A DNA stretch of 64,000 nt from Bin52 sp965243345. Lineage in GTDB: Bacteria; Pseudomonadota; Alphaproteobacteria; Thalassobaculales; Thalassobaculaceae. The notes below the pieces were generated by a model. The model saw only the letters and a program-made list of their open reading frames with translations, searched no databases and was not told the origin of the DNA. Location: the NCBI GenBank assembly GCA_965243345.1, contig CBDEUR010000003.1, forward strand, positions 2,046,001-2,110,000, written 5' to 3'. This document shows positions 53,324-62,185 of the stretch, piece after piece; position 1 is the first letter of the stretch; each line of letters opens with the position of its first letter. A program made the translations under genes and the position numbers.

Positions 53324-54226
53324 CTACCCTCGCCCGTCCAGGCCCACGGCGCGCTTCAGCATGCGGGCAGTGGGTGCATCGAACAGGCCGGAAGGTTTCA
53401 GGTTCATCGCGGCGATGATCAGCAGCCCGAACACGATGTTGCGCCAGTCCCCGAGAAAGCGAAGCCCCTCCACCAGCACTCCCTGGATGAAGATGACCGC
53501 CAGGAGGGTGCCGAAGACGCTCGAGAGCCCGCCGAGGATCGGATAGGCGATCGCGAAGGTCGCGAGCAGCACCGTGAAGGTGAGGTGATCGATGTAGGTC
53601 GCGGTGTGTGCGTAGAGCGCCCCGCCGATGCCGGCGATGAAACCGCCGGCGGTCATGGCCGTGACCTTCACCGCGGTGAGGTTGACCCCGACACTCTGCG
53701 CGGCGAGTTCGTCCTCGCCCACCGCGCGCAGCACCGCCCCGGCTCGCGAACGGTCCGCCCACCACAGCAACGCCATGACCAGGATGACGAAGATCCAGAC
53801 GAAGGCCGTGATCTCCAGCGGCGACCAGCCGTTCGCCACGAAGTAGCGGATCTCGCGGAAACCGTTGGTACTGTCCGGTCCCACCGAAATGTCGCCGCGC
53901 GGCACGCGCCAGCTCAGGTTGAAGAAGAACAGGCGAACGAACTCGCTGAACGCGATGGTCGCCACCACGAGCATCAGGCCCTTGACCCTCAGGGCGGGAA
54001 AGCCGACGAGGAATGCGAAGAACGCCGCGATGAACGCGCCGGCGAGCAGGGCCGGAAGAATGGGCAGTTCGAAGATGACGGTGAGAATCCCCGCCGAGTA
54101 AGCGCCGATCGCAAAGAACCCGGCCTGCCCCAGGGACAGCTGGCCTGTGAGCATCAGGACATACGCGGACAACCCGAGAAGGGTATGGATCCCGATGAGC
54201 TGGACGAGGCCGAGGTAGTACGCCAT
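53324..54226 (-). CDS. livM: Branched-chain amino acid-type ABC permease (core 2)
   Basis: A 300-residue permease (LSAYVLMLTGQLSLGQAGFFAIGAYSAG; GGLSSVFGTLLAVIFIQGVLVEGLRFL loop). It has the LivM helix pattern, its start is ATG 54226 and the stop is 4 bases before livG. It pairs with the livH directly upstream. Confidence 0.92.
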   Translation of the reverse strand: MAYYLGLVQLIGIHTLLGLSAYVLMLTGQLSLGQAGFFAIGAYSAGILTVIFELPILPALLAGAFIAAFFAFLVGFPALRVKGLMLVVATIAFSEFVRLFFFNLSWRVPRGDISVGPDSTNGFREIRYFVANGWSPLEITAFVWIFVILVMALLWWADRSRAGAVLRAVGEDELAAQSVGVNLTAVKVTAMTAGGFIAGIGGALYAHTATYIDHLTFTVLLATFAIAYPILGGLSSVFGTLLAVIFIQGVLVEGLRFLGDWRNIVFGLLIIAAMNLKPSGLFDAPTARMLKRAVGLDGRG

Positions 54227-54232
54227 TGGGGC

Positions 54233-55129
54233 TCAGTCCCGGTCGATGGTCGTCCCGGAGATCCCGTGCGGACGGAAGACCAGGAACACGAAGAGCAGCA
54301 GCAGGACGTACATGTCGCGTTCGTTGACGCCCCGGAAGTACAGGAAAACGTTCTCGAGCCCTCCGACCAGCAGGCCGGCGGCGATGGCGCCGGGTATCGA
54401 TCCCAGGCCCCCGATGACCGTGACGATCAGGCCCTTGACCGTCAGCGGTATCGTGACCAGCGGCGAGAGCACGCCGACCGCTGCCGCCGTCATGGAGCCG
54501 GCAATGCCGCCAAGCAGGCCGGCGAGGACGAAGGTGATGGCATTGGTCCTGTGCACGTCGATACCGCAGAGACGCGCCGCCACGTCCTGCTGGGACACCG
54601 CTCGTGTCGCCAGGCCCAGCCGGCTGCGGTAGAGCACGTAGAGCAGGCCGGCGGTGCTCACGACGCACACGCCGAACACGAACAGGAGGTCGCCGCGTAT
54701 CCCGTAGGGACCCAGGTCGAACATCACGTATTCGAACATGGCCGGGAACGTCAGCGGCGAGCCGTCGGTGGCATGGATGACGATCTCGTCGATGAAGAAC
54801 AGCGCTCCGATCGAGGCCATCAGGGCGGCGAGGTGATTGTTGACCGGTATGAACCGGAAGCAGGCCACGTACACGACGAGGCCGATGAGGCCCGAGGCGA
54901 CGGCCGAGACCAGGAAGACGACCAGTGCCGGGGCGTTGACGAAGGTAAACGCCGCCAGGCCCGCGTACGCTCCGGCGAGCGCCGCCCCGGCATAGGTCAT
55001 GTTGAGTTTTCCCATGGCGCCGAAGATCAGCGTGAAACCGATCCCGATCAGCGCGTAGGTCGCGCCGAACAGCAGGCCGTCACCGACGGTCTGGGTGATC
55101 TCCACGAACTCGAACCAGAAATCACTCAT
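54233..55129 (-). CDS. livH: Branched-chain amino acid-type ABC permease (core 2)
   Basis: A 298-residue LivH-type permease (GLLFGATYALIGIGFTLIFGAMGKLNMTYAGAALAGAYAG; GGLGSIPGAIAAGLLVGGLENVFLYF). The start is ATG 55129. It is separated from the upstream solute-binding-protein gene by 198 bases that contain a strong palindrome. Confidence 0.92.
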   Translation of the reverse strand: MSDFWFEFVEITQTVGDGLLFGATYALIGIGFTLIFGAMGKLNMTYAGAALAGAYAGLAAFTFVNAPALVVFLVSAVASGLIGLVVYVACFRFIPVNNHLAALMASIGALFFIDEIVIHATDGSPLTFPAMFEYVMFDLGPYGIRGDLLFVFGVCVVSTAGLLYVLYRSRLGLATRAVSQQDVAARLCGIDVHRTNAITFVLAGLLGGIAGSMTAAAVGVLSPLVTIPLTVKGLIVTVIGGLGSIPGAIAAGLLVGGLENVFLYFRGVNERDMYVLLLLFVFLVFRPHGISGTTIDRD

Positions 55130-55221
55130 GGCGTGATGTCATGCGACCCTCGAAGCCAGGTGCTTCGCCGTCCTCCCCGGACGGCAGCGCACGAAACCGG
55201 TCCGGCAAGCCCGGTGACGGT

Positions 55222-55242
55222 TCCGTGCGGGTCCCGCACGGA
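55222..55242 (-). terminator. Perfect palindrome between solute-binding protein and livH genes
   Basis: TCCGTGCGGG and CCCGCACGGA form 10-bp perfect arms around a single base (55232). In the minus-strand mRNA it would be a stable hairpin 86 bases after the binding-protein stop and about 90 before livH. Such hairpins commonly protect the binding-protein mRNA and reduce downstream permease expression. There is no U-run, so it is more likely a stabiliser or attenuator than a full terminator. Confidence 0.55.
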
Positions 55243-55327
55243 CCTGTTCCGCCCGACGATGCGGCGACGGGGGTGGTTCAGCCCCCGGCGCCACCCGCCG
55301 GTCCGGATCACGGCCCGCGCCGGAGCC

Positions 55328-56635
55328 TTAGCGAGGATCGTGAACCACCGTCCACGAGCCGGCGTCGGCCTGCACGAAGACGTAGGGCTTGACGGATTCG
55401 CCCTCGTCCTGGACGCGTCCGATTTCACCCATCAGTCCGTCGACATTGGCCAGGGCTTCGAGACCGTCCCGGACCTTGCGACGATCGGCCGCGAGGGTCT
55501 CGGGCTTGGCCATGACGCCCGTCGCTTCCACCACCTGCTTGATGATGTGCGCGTTCTCCCAGGCGGCAGCGCTGTGCAGGTCGGCGGACCCGCCGTTGGC
55601 TTCGGCCAGGGCCGCCACCTGCGCGGCGGCTTCCGTGATCGGAGCGAAACCGGTGGGAATGTACATGCCTTCCGCGGCGTCGGAGCAGCCCTTGAGGGTT
55701 TCCGCGCTGGAGGAACTGGTCAGCCCCACGAGCACGTTGGGGCTGATGCGCTGGCGCTTCAGCTCCTTGAGCATGCCGCAGGTCGTGAACGGGTGCGAGG
55801 AGATGATCATCATGTCGGCGGCCGACTTCTTGAAGGCACGGGCCTGGACCGAGAAGTTCGTGTCCGCCATCAGCCAGTTCGACGACTTCGAGGCTTCCAT
55901 AACGTTCTCGCGGCCTTCTCCCACCTTCCCGGTGACCCCTTCGATGCCCCCGCCGACCCACTCGAAGCCGTGTTTCTTGGCCATGGGGACGATGACGAGC
56001 GCAAAGGTCAGCCTCGAATGGGCCTGGTCGGTCTCCGTTCCGCCGTAGATCGTCGTGACGTCGGGATACTGGGTGCGCAGCCACCCGAACAACGCGTCGT
56101 ACATCGCGATCTCGTTCGGCACGTTGCGGAAGGTCCACTGGGACTTCTTGGCAAGGCCCGGCCGGATCGCCGTGTCTGTGAGAATGGGGAACTGGAGGCC
56201 GGTGTCGGACGCATCGTCCACCGTCTTCTGGAAGATGCCGTACATGGCCGCCGCCGCACCCGAGCACGTCGGGCCGATGCCGATCAGCGCCTCGGTCTGC
56301 GACTCGACCTTGCGCGCAACGGAAATGGCCTGGTCGGCGTTGCAGGCGGAGTCGTAGTAGGTCATCTCCATCTTGGCCATGGTGCCGTCACCCAGCTTCA
56401 CGCCACCCGCGTCGTTGATGGCTTGCACCGCCGCGGTGAGCACGGCCTCGGAGTTGACCCCGAACGAGCGCAACGGCCCGGACTTCGCGCCCCAGCCCGC
56501 AATCTTTACGGTGCGTTCGGTCTCCGCAATGACCGGCTGCGCAAACGTGATCGTTGCGACCGCCAGTGCGGCCACGGCCACGCTGGCGACTGTCATCGCC
56601 GGGAGTACTGTCCCGGACCTGATGGGGTTCTCCAT
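55328..56635 (-). CDS. HAAT-family periplasmic solute-binding protein
   Basis: A 435-residue Peripla_BP_6-type binding protein. The signal peptide runs to about residue 37 (AMTVASVAVAALAVATITFAQPVIA). VKIAGWGAKSGPLRSFGVNSEAVLTAAVQAINDAGG opens the first lobe, IGIGPTCSGAAAAMYGIFQ the ligand-contact region, and KPYVFVQADAGSWTVVHDP closes the protein. The only binding protein in the run, so it may serve both membrane cores. Ligand could be an amino acid, amide or aromatic acid. The start at ATG 56635 follows GGGAGG. Confidence 0.9.
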   Translation of the reverse strand: MENPIRSGTVLPAMTVASVAVAALAVATITFAQPVIAETERTVKIAGWGAKSGPLRSFGVNSEAVLTAAVQAINDAGGVKLGDGTMAKMEMTYYDSACNADQAISVARKVESQTEALIGIGPTCSGAAAAMYGIFQKTVDDASDTGLQFPILTDTAIRPGLAKKSQWTFRNVPNEIAMYDALFGWLRTQYPDVTTIYGGTETDQAHSRLTFALVIVPMAKKHGFEWVGGGIEGVTGKVGEGRENVMEASKSSNWLMADTNFSVQARAFKKSAADMMIISSHPFTTCGMLKELKRQRISPNVLVGLTSSSSAETLKGCSDAAEGMYIPTGFAPITEAAAQVAALAEANGGSADLHSAAAWENAHIIKQVVEATGVMAKPETLAADRRKVRDGLEALANVDGLMGEIGRVQDEGESVKPYVFVQADAGSWTVVHDPR

Positions 56636-57324
56636 TTTGACCCTCCCATGGGCTGTACAGGTGTTGCCAGTTGCCGTGGAACCAACAGCCATCGAACCCG
56701 GCTCCGCAAAGCGCGCCAAAAGCGCAATACTGTTCCGAGTGGCCGCAGACCGGCCGTGTTCGGTATCGTGGGAGTTACCGTGTTCCGGTTGCGGAAACCT
56801 GTCGAGTAAACCGGCGACCGGGCACGGCGCCCCGTGCTGAAATCCGGCGCCTGCTGCGCGTCGCGGAACGGTTCGATCATGTTCCATCCGGCAGTATACC
56901 GTCGTGGCGTCCCTCGCAGGATCCGGCAGGCAGGGCCGGGTTGCTCGGGTTGCCAGGACGGGCACCCTTTCAGAAGCAGTCTGGCCCATGGGAGCGATTG
57001 ATACCAGTGTCTTGTATCCCGCCTCCCCAATATCGGGGATATGGAGAGAGTTGCCGTTGCCGCAGTTCGACCGGGCCCTGTTGAGTCCCCCAAGAAGAGG
57101 TGCCGCTGCCGAGGAACCACGGCCAGCCGGAACTGTTCGTCACCGGTTCGTTGGAACTGCCAGTTCCCGGGATTTATCTTTCTGCACGGCTCGACCGGGT
57201 TTTCCGCCCTGGCCGGCGGGGAAGCGAATGACAACGCACTCCGGGACGAGTACCAGGGTTCGCGTCGCACCTGCGTGTTCGCAGGCTTCAGGGAGTGGAA
57301 ACGGCCTTGGCAGAAGGTGTCGGG
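56636..57324. other. Divergent region between binding protein and photolyase
   Basis: Leader of the transporter operon on the left, of the photolyase on the right. A small dyad CCCCAATATCGGGG is at 57027-57040. No gene is supported. Confidence 0.5.
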
Positions 57325-58749
57325 ATGGATGGTGCTCCGATCCTCGTCTGGTTCCGCCGCGACCTCAGGCTGGCCGACAATCCCGCCTTGGCATGGGCCT
57401 GCGAAACCGGCCGGCCGGCCATTCCATTTTTCGTGCTCGACGATGAGGAACGGCGAACCGGAGGCGCGTCGAGATGGTGGCTCCACGAAAGCCTGGGCGC
57501 GCTCGGCGATGACCTTGCGCGCATCGGCAGCGGGCTGGTGCTGCGCCGGGGTTCGGCGGATGCGGTGATTGCCGCGCTTGCGTGGGAGACCGGAGCAACC
57601 AGCATTGTCTGGAACCGGCTCTACGAGCCGGCCCTTGCCAGGCGAGACACGGGGCTCGAGGCACGCTGCCGCGAAATGGGCCTGACCCCCCGGTCCTTCA
57701 ACGCAGCACTGCTGTTCGAGCCCTGGACCGTGAGCACGCGTGCAGGTGGACACTACCGGGTGTTTACACCCTTCTGGCGGGAATGCCTGAGCCGCGGCTT
57801 CAAGGCGCCCCTCGGTCCGGTGCGGGAGCTGTCCCCACCTGCGCGCTGGCCCGCGGGCGAGGAACTGGCCGGCTGGCGCCTTCGGCCCCGGGCCCCTGAC
57901 TGGGCCGCCGGCCTGCGGGACACCTGGTGCCCGGGTGAGGCGGGCGCCCGCCGTCGACTCGAGCGGTTCCAGCAGGATCCCATCCGAGCCTATGCCCAGG
58001 GGCGCGAGTTTCCGGCGGACCGCGGCACAGGCATGCTCTCCCCCCACCTGCATTTCGGAGAGGTCGGCCCACGGCAGATCGCCGACGCGGTCGGTCGGGT
58101 CGAGTCGCGAAGCGGTGCCGATGCCTTTCTTCGGCAGATCGGCTGGCGCGAATTCAGCTACCACCTGCTCCATCACAATCCCGACATGGTCTCGACCAAC
58201 CTGCGCCGCGCGTTCGACCGCATGCCCTGGCGCGACGACCCCGAGGACCTGCGGGCATGGCAGCGCGGACAGACGGGCTATCCGCTGGTGGACGCGGGAA
58301 TGCGCGAGCTCTGGACGACGGGCTGGATGCACAACCGGGTCCGGATGATCGTTGCATCCTTCCTCACCAAGCACCTGCTGATCGACTGGCGGCTCGGCGC
58401 CAGGTGGTTCCTCGACACGCTCGTGGACGCCGATCTCGCCAACAACACCGCCGGCTGGCAGTGGGTTGCCGGGTGCGGCGCGGACGCCGCACCCTATTTC
58501 CGCATCTTCAACCCCATTGCCCAGTCGCGACGTTTCGACGCCGCCGGCGGCTATCTTCGACGCTGGCTCCCGGAACTGCGGCGGTTGCCCGACACCTGGA
58601 TCCATGCGCCCTGGGAAGCGCCGGAGCCCGTTCTTGCGGATGCCGGGATACGGCTCGGTGATACCTGGCCCTTCCCCATCGTCGATCACGGATCGGCACG
58701 CGAACGGGCGCTCGACATCTACAGGACCGTCATCCGCGCCGGTTCATGA
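57325..58749 (+). CDS. phrB: Class I deoxyribodipyrimidine photolyase
   Basis: A 474-residue cryptochrome/photolyase. The N-terminal antenna domain starts ILVWFRRDLRLADNPAL. The FAD domain has FGEVGPRQI, IGWREFSYHLLHHNPDM, WQRGQTGYPLVDAGMRELWTTGWMHNRVRMIVASFLTKHLLIDWRLGARWFLDTLVDADLANNTAGWQWVAGCGADAAPYFRIFNP, which is the CPD photolyase pattern. It repairs UV dimers using blue light. ATG 57325 (MDGAPILVWF) has an AAGG seven bases upstream; GTG 57295 is an alternative. Confidence 0.95.
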   Translation: MDGAPILVWFRRDLRLADNPALAWACETGRPAIPFFVLDDEERRTGGASRWWLHESLGALGDDLARIGSGLVLRRGSADAVIAALAWETGATSIVWNRLYEPALARRDTGLEARCREMGLTPRSFNAALLFEPWTVSTRAGGHYRVFTPFWRECLSRGFKAPLGPVRELSPPARWPAGEELAGWRLRPRAPDWAAGLRDTWCPGEAGARRRLERFQQDPIRAYAQGREFPADRGTGMLSPHLHFGEVGPRQIADAVGRVESRSGADAFLRQIGWREFSYHLLHHNPDMVSTNLRRAFDRMPWRDDPEDLRAWQRGQTGYPLVDAGMRELWTTGWMHNRVRMIVASFLTKHLLIDWRLGARWFLDTLVDADLANNTAGWQWVAGCGADAAPYFRIFNPIAQSRRFDAAGGYLRRWLPELRRLPDTWIHAPWEAPEPVLADAGIRLGDTWPFPIVDHGSARERALDIYRTVIRAGS

Positions 58750-58803
58750 CGACTGCAGCTCCCCGGTCCCGGCTCCTGCGCAGGCCAGGGAACTTCCGAA
58801 GGC

Positions 58804-58840
58804 CAGGTCCTGCCGTGCCAGCAGGTCCTGCCGTGCCAGC
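58804..58840. repeat. 18-bp tandem duplication downstream of photolyase
   Basis: CAGGTCCTGCCGTGCCAG occurs twice head to tail (58804-58821 and 58822-58839), identical. It lies in non-coding DNA directly before a hairpin. Confidence 0.85.
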
Positions 58841-58846
58841 TCGAGG

Positions 58847-58870
58847 CCCGCCCGCGCTGACGCGGGCGGG
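58847..58870 (+). terminator. Perfect 10-bp hairpin after photolyase
   Basis: CCCGCCCGCG pairs fully with CGCGGGCGGG across a CTGA loop, 98 bases after the photolyase stop. No T-run follows, so termination would be weak or Rho-aided; it could equally be a REP-like stabiliser. Confidence 0.5.
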
Positions 58871-58934
58871 ACAGCGGCCTGTGCCAGGCCGGCGCGTCGA
58901 TGCATCCATCGCAGTACTCCGGGCATGCCGGTCG

Positions 58935-60901
58935 GGTTAACCCGAAGTTCCAGAGCAGTTCAAGAGCAAGTAGCTGATACAACTGACATTTGATGGATGT
59001 CAGAGGGTCGCTACTGGGTACACTACGGCCGAACCCCGAGGAGATTGAGTATCTTGGTCTGAAGCGGCGTTGGCCGTGTGGTGACCTGGAAGGGTTTGGC
59101 GTCGGGGAGCGGGGGCATCACGGTGTTGCGGGTGATGGTGGCCAGATCATCGATGAGGGTGCGGAAGCTGTGCACCGGATCACCGTCGGGAGTTTCTCTG
59201 GTCGCCGCCTTCGCCTGGGCGCTGATCGATACCTTCGCCGGAGCGACGACGGACCGGCGCAGGGCCTCGGCGCCTTCGGCGTCTTCATCGTCGAACAGCA
59301 CGGGCTTGAGCTTCTGGCGCATGTTCCATTCCACATAGTAGGCGAGCATGCACAGCAGGACGTGGGCACGAACCCGGGGTTCGGTGCGGTGGAAGACGGG
59401 GCGGACCTTGAGGTCCACGGTCTTCAGGCTGCGGAAGGCCCGTTCCACCGAGCTGAGCCGCTTGTAGGCACGCACCGTGCCGGGGCCGTCGAGTTGGGTC
59501 TGCGGCAGGCTGGTGCGGATCACGTAGAGACCGTCGAGCCTCGCCTCGGCGGCGATGGAGGCGTCATCACGCTGCCAGGTGAAGACGCCCTCGTCGTCGA
59601 TGGACCAGGTAAAGTGCTTTGCCATCTTGTACCTGCCGATGACCTTGCCGACCCTCTCGCCGATCTTCTCCTTTCCCGTGAGCCGGCGCTTCTTGCGCCG
59701 TGTCGCCGCGGCAATGGGTTCAAGCAGGGCTTCGGTGGCTGCAAGCAGCTCCGAGCGCTTGCGGGCCCGGTCCGCGGCCAGCAGCGGATTGCGACAGACC
59801 ATGAGACGCTCGCCGGGATAGGCGTCACTGGTGATCTCCACCAGGTCCCTCTCGTCGAACAGCGACATCTCCACCTCGCCGGCCTCGACCAGGGCACGGA
59901 TGGCCGGTCCTCTCAGGGCACTGATCCAGTCCAGCCCCGCAGGCTTCACCTCCTCGCGGATCCGCGCCTCGGTCAGCATCCCCCGGTCTCCCACCAGCAC
60001 CACCTTCGAGAGCGAGAACCGTTCCTGCACCGTGGCGATCTGTGATGCGAGCGTGGCCGGATCCGCGGTGTTGCCGGGGAACACTTCCACCGACACCGGA
60101 CATCCGTTCCGGTCACACAGCAGGCCGAACTCGATCTGCAGCTTGCCTCGTTTGCCGTCCCGGGAGTGGCCGCGTTTGGCCAGGGGACATGATCTGCCTT
60201 CCATCCACACCGAGGTGAGGTCGTAAAGAACCAGGCAGCCCTCTTCGAGGTGCCGCTCCGCCAGACCCTGCTCGATCCTCTCCTGGCGCTCGAGCAGCCA
60301 GTCCATGGCGGCGTACAGCTCGTCCTCGTCCAGGTCCGCATCGAGGATCTCGCCCAGGGTGCTGACCGCCGTGGCCTCGGCCAGCCTGCGCGCCGTGGCC
60401 AGCTTCGAGGCCGGCTCGAGGATCCGCGCCACGATCATGGCAAGCACCTGATCGCGCCGTGGCGACGGCTTCGGGTCGATCAGCGTCTCGAGCCCGAGCT
60501 TCCTGAGCGTTCCCAGCACTGCGGCGACATGGCCATGGGGAAGGGAACGGACAATGTCGACGGCATCCTCGAAGCGTGGCACCGCGGTGCCTCCCTTGAG
60601 CAGGCACCGCAATCCTTCGATCAGAGCCGGGGGCCACCTGGTGAGGTTGACGATGGTGCGCTTCTTGACCTTGCCACCTTCGCGATAGGACTCGCGCAGC
60701 AGGATGGCGGGCGGAGAGGATCGGTTGGGGACGGATTCGATATACATGGCTACGATATATGCACACCTTTCGCACCATGTCAACACTATTGTTCCCATAT
60801 ACATGGGTACATATATTCGCCCAAAAACCCGAAAAAACCTCGCCAAATCATCGACTTGGTTCGACTGTCAGTCGGGAATCAGGGGGAACTTCGGGTTAAC
60901 C
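58935..60901 (-). mobile_element. IS1634-family insertion sequence
   Basis: A complete element of about 1.97 kb bounded by 17-bp perfect inverted repeats (GGTTAACCCGAAGTTCC at 58935-58951 and its inverse at 60885-60901). The outer eight bases, GGTTAACC, are themselves palindromic and so also form a direct repeat; part of them (TTAA, GTTAAC or all eight) may be the duplicated target. One transposase gene fills it. On the minus strand TTGACA (60778-60783), 17 bases and ATATAT (60755-60760) make a good transposase promoter. A 7-bp hairpin (58983-59003) follows the gene. The element looks intact. Confidence 0.85.
59023..60747 (-). CDS. IS1634-family DDE transposase
   Basis: A 574-residue DDE transposase of the IS4-like superfamily. 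MYIESVPNRSSPPAILLRESYREGGKVKKRT is the family's N-terminus. The first Asp is in LVLYDLTSVWMEG, the second in VVLVGDRGMLT and the Glu in SVERAFRSLKTVDL with the Y-x2-R/E-x6-K-like surroundings. A long insertion of beta strands between Asp2 and Glu is normal for the group. Full length without frameshift. Its composition is close to the host's. Confidence 0.93.
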   Translation of the reverse strand: MYIESVPNRSSPPAILLRESYREGGKVKKRTIVNLTRWPPALIEGLRCLLKGGTAVPRFEDAVDIVRSLPHGHVAAVLGTLRKLGLETLIDPKPSPRRDQVLAMIVARILEPASKLATARRLAEATAVSTLGEILDADLDEDELYAAMDWLLERQERIEQGLAERHLEEGCLVLYDLTSVWMEGRSCPLAKRGHSRDGKRGKLQIEFGLLCDRNGCPVSVEVFPGNTADPATLASQIATVQERFSLSKVVLVGDRGMLTEARIREEVKPAGLDWISALRGPAIRALVEAGEVEMSLFDERDLVEITSDAYPGERLMVCRNPLLAADRARKRSELLAATEALLEPIAAATRRKKRRLTGKEKIGERVGKVIGRYKMAKHFTWSIDDEGVFTWQRDDASIAAEARLDGLYVIRTSLPQTQLDGPGTVRAYKRLSSVERAFRSLKTVDLKVRPVFHRTEPRVRAHVLLCMLAYYVEWNMRQKLKPVLFDDEDAEGAEALRRSVVAPAKVSISAQAKAATRETPDGDPVHSFRTLIDDLATITRNTVMPPLPDAKPFQVTTRPTPLQTKILNLLGVRP

Positions 60902-61014
60902 AGTCCCTCCCGCGGAATACCGGCACGGAGCATGATGGCCACGGCCGGCTCGGGATGGTATTTCCCGCCGTTCAGGCAGACGGGGTGCCGGGCACCGGAT
61001 GAGGAGACAGTGGC

Positions 61015-62175
61015 GTGCGGGACAGGGGCCAGCGGTTCCGGTTTTCGGTCGGGGAGCTGAACGGCGCGCTGGGCGATCTCGGGACCCTCTTGCCGCTGAT
61101 GCTGGGCGCGATCTTTCTCGCCGGTCTCGCCCCGATGCCGGTCGTGCTCGGCTTCGCCGCCTTCTATCTCGTCACCGCCTTCGTATACCGGCTGCCGATC
61201 CCGGTCCAGCCAATGAAGGCGGTCGCCGCGGTGCTGCTGACCACGGGGGCAACCGCTCCGGAAGTCGCGGCCGCGGGCGTTCTGCTCGGCCTCGCCCTTC
61301 TCGTCCTCGGTGCAACCGGGTGGATCGGGTGGCTGGCCCGGGTCACGCCGCAACCGGTGCTGGCTGGACTGCAGGTCGGTCTCGGCATCACGCTTGCATT
61401 GATGAGCCTGGAACTGATGGGAACATCGCCGCCGGTGGCCATCGTGGCACTGCTGATCCTCTCGGCCATCCTCGTCGCTCCGTGGCTGCCGGCGGCCCTG
61501 CTCGCGCTCGTGGCCGCAACCGTACTCGCCGGGCTGCTGGAGATCCCCGGCGTCGCCCCTGCCCGGGCCGAACCGTTCGGCCTGGCAGTGGGTGTCCTTC
61601 CATCGCTTGACGAGATCCAGCGTTCGCTGACGGTACTCGCGCTGCCGCAGCTCTCGCTCACGATCACCAACGCGATCCTGTTGACGGCACTGATCGCCGG
61701 AAACCGGTTCGGCGAGCGCGCCGCTCACGTCACGCCGGTCCGGCTGGCGTGCACCAGCGGACTGGCAAACCTTGTGCTGGCTCCATTTGGCGCCCTGCCG
61801 ATGTGCCATGGAGCCGGTGGCCTCGCCGCCCACTACCGGTTTGGAGCCCGCAGTGGAACCGCACCGCTGCTCCTCGGCCTCGCTCTGGTCGCGGTCGCCC
61901 TTGCGCCGTCGGGTCTTGCCCTGGTCGCCATGATCCCCGCGGCCGGGCTGGGGGCACTGCTGCTGGTGGCGGCGGGCGAACTTGCCCTTGGCCGGAACCT
62001 GTTGGGCAGTCCACCGTCACACTGGCCGGTCATCGCGATCACCGCGGGCGTAACCGTCTGGAGCGACCCGTTCCAGGGCCTGCTCGCAGGTGCGGCTGCG
62101 TTCCTGCTCGGCCACTTGGCAGAGAGGGGTGCACGGCAGTTGCGCGCACTGCGCCATTCCGGAGTGAAGCGCTGA
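61015..62175 (+). CDS. MOT1-like molybdate/sulfate transporter
   Basis: A 386-residue membrane protein with about ten to twelve helices. The MOT1 signatures are clear: ELNGALGDLGTLLPLMLG near the start, PVQPMKAVAA in the middle and ALPMCHGAGGLAAHYRFGARSGTAPLLLG in the second half. Plant and algal MOT1 transport molybdate; bacterial members are annotated as putative sulfate or molybdate transporters. It starts at GTG 61015 with GGAG nine bases upstream. It lies just right of the IS and is convergent with the Ldh-family gene. Confidence 0.88.
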   Translation: MRDRGQRFRFSVGELNGALGDLGTLLPLMLGAIFLAGLAPMPVVLGFAAFYLVTAFVYRLPIPVQPMKAVAAVLLTTGATAPEVAAAGVLLGLALLVLGATGWIGWLARVTPQPVLAGLQVGLGITLALMSLELMGTSPPVAIVALLILSAILVAPWLPAALLALVAATVLAGLLEIPGVAPARAEPFGLAVGVLPSLDEIQRSLTVLALPQLSLTITNAILLTALIAGNRFGERAAHVTPVRLACTSGLANLVLAPFGALPMCHGAGGLAAHYRFGARSGTAPLLLGLALVAVALAPSGLALVAMIPAAGLGALLLVAAGELALGRNLLGSPPSHWPVIAITAGVTVWSDPFQGLLAGAAAFLLGHLAERGARQLRALRHSGVKR

Positions 62176-62185
62176 CGCAGGCCTG

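Noticed and set aside
53186..56809. A plus-strand open frame of about 1200 codons through the liv genes
   Set aside because: It is antisense to livG, livM, livH and the binding protein, each with strong family motifs.
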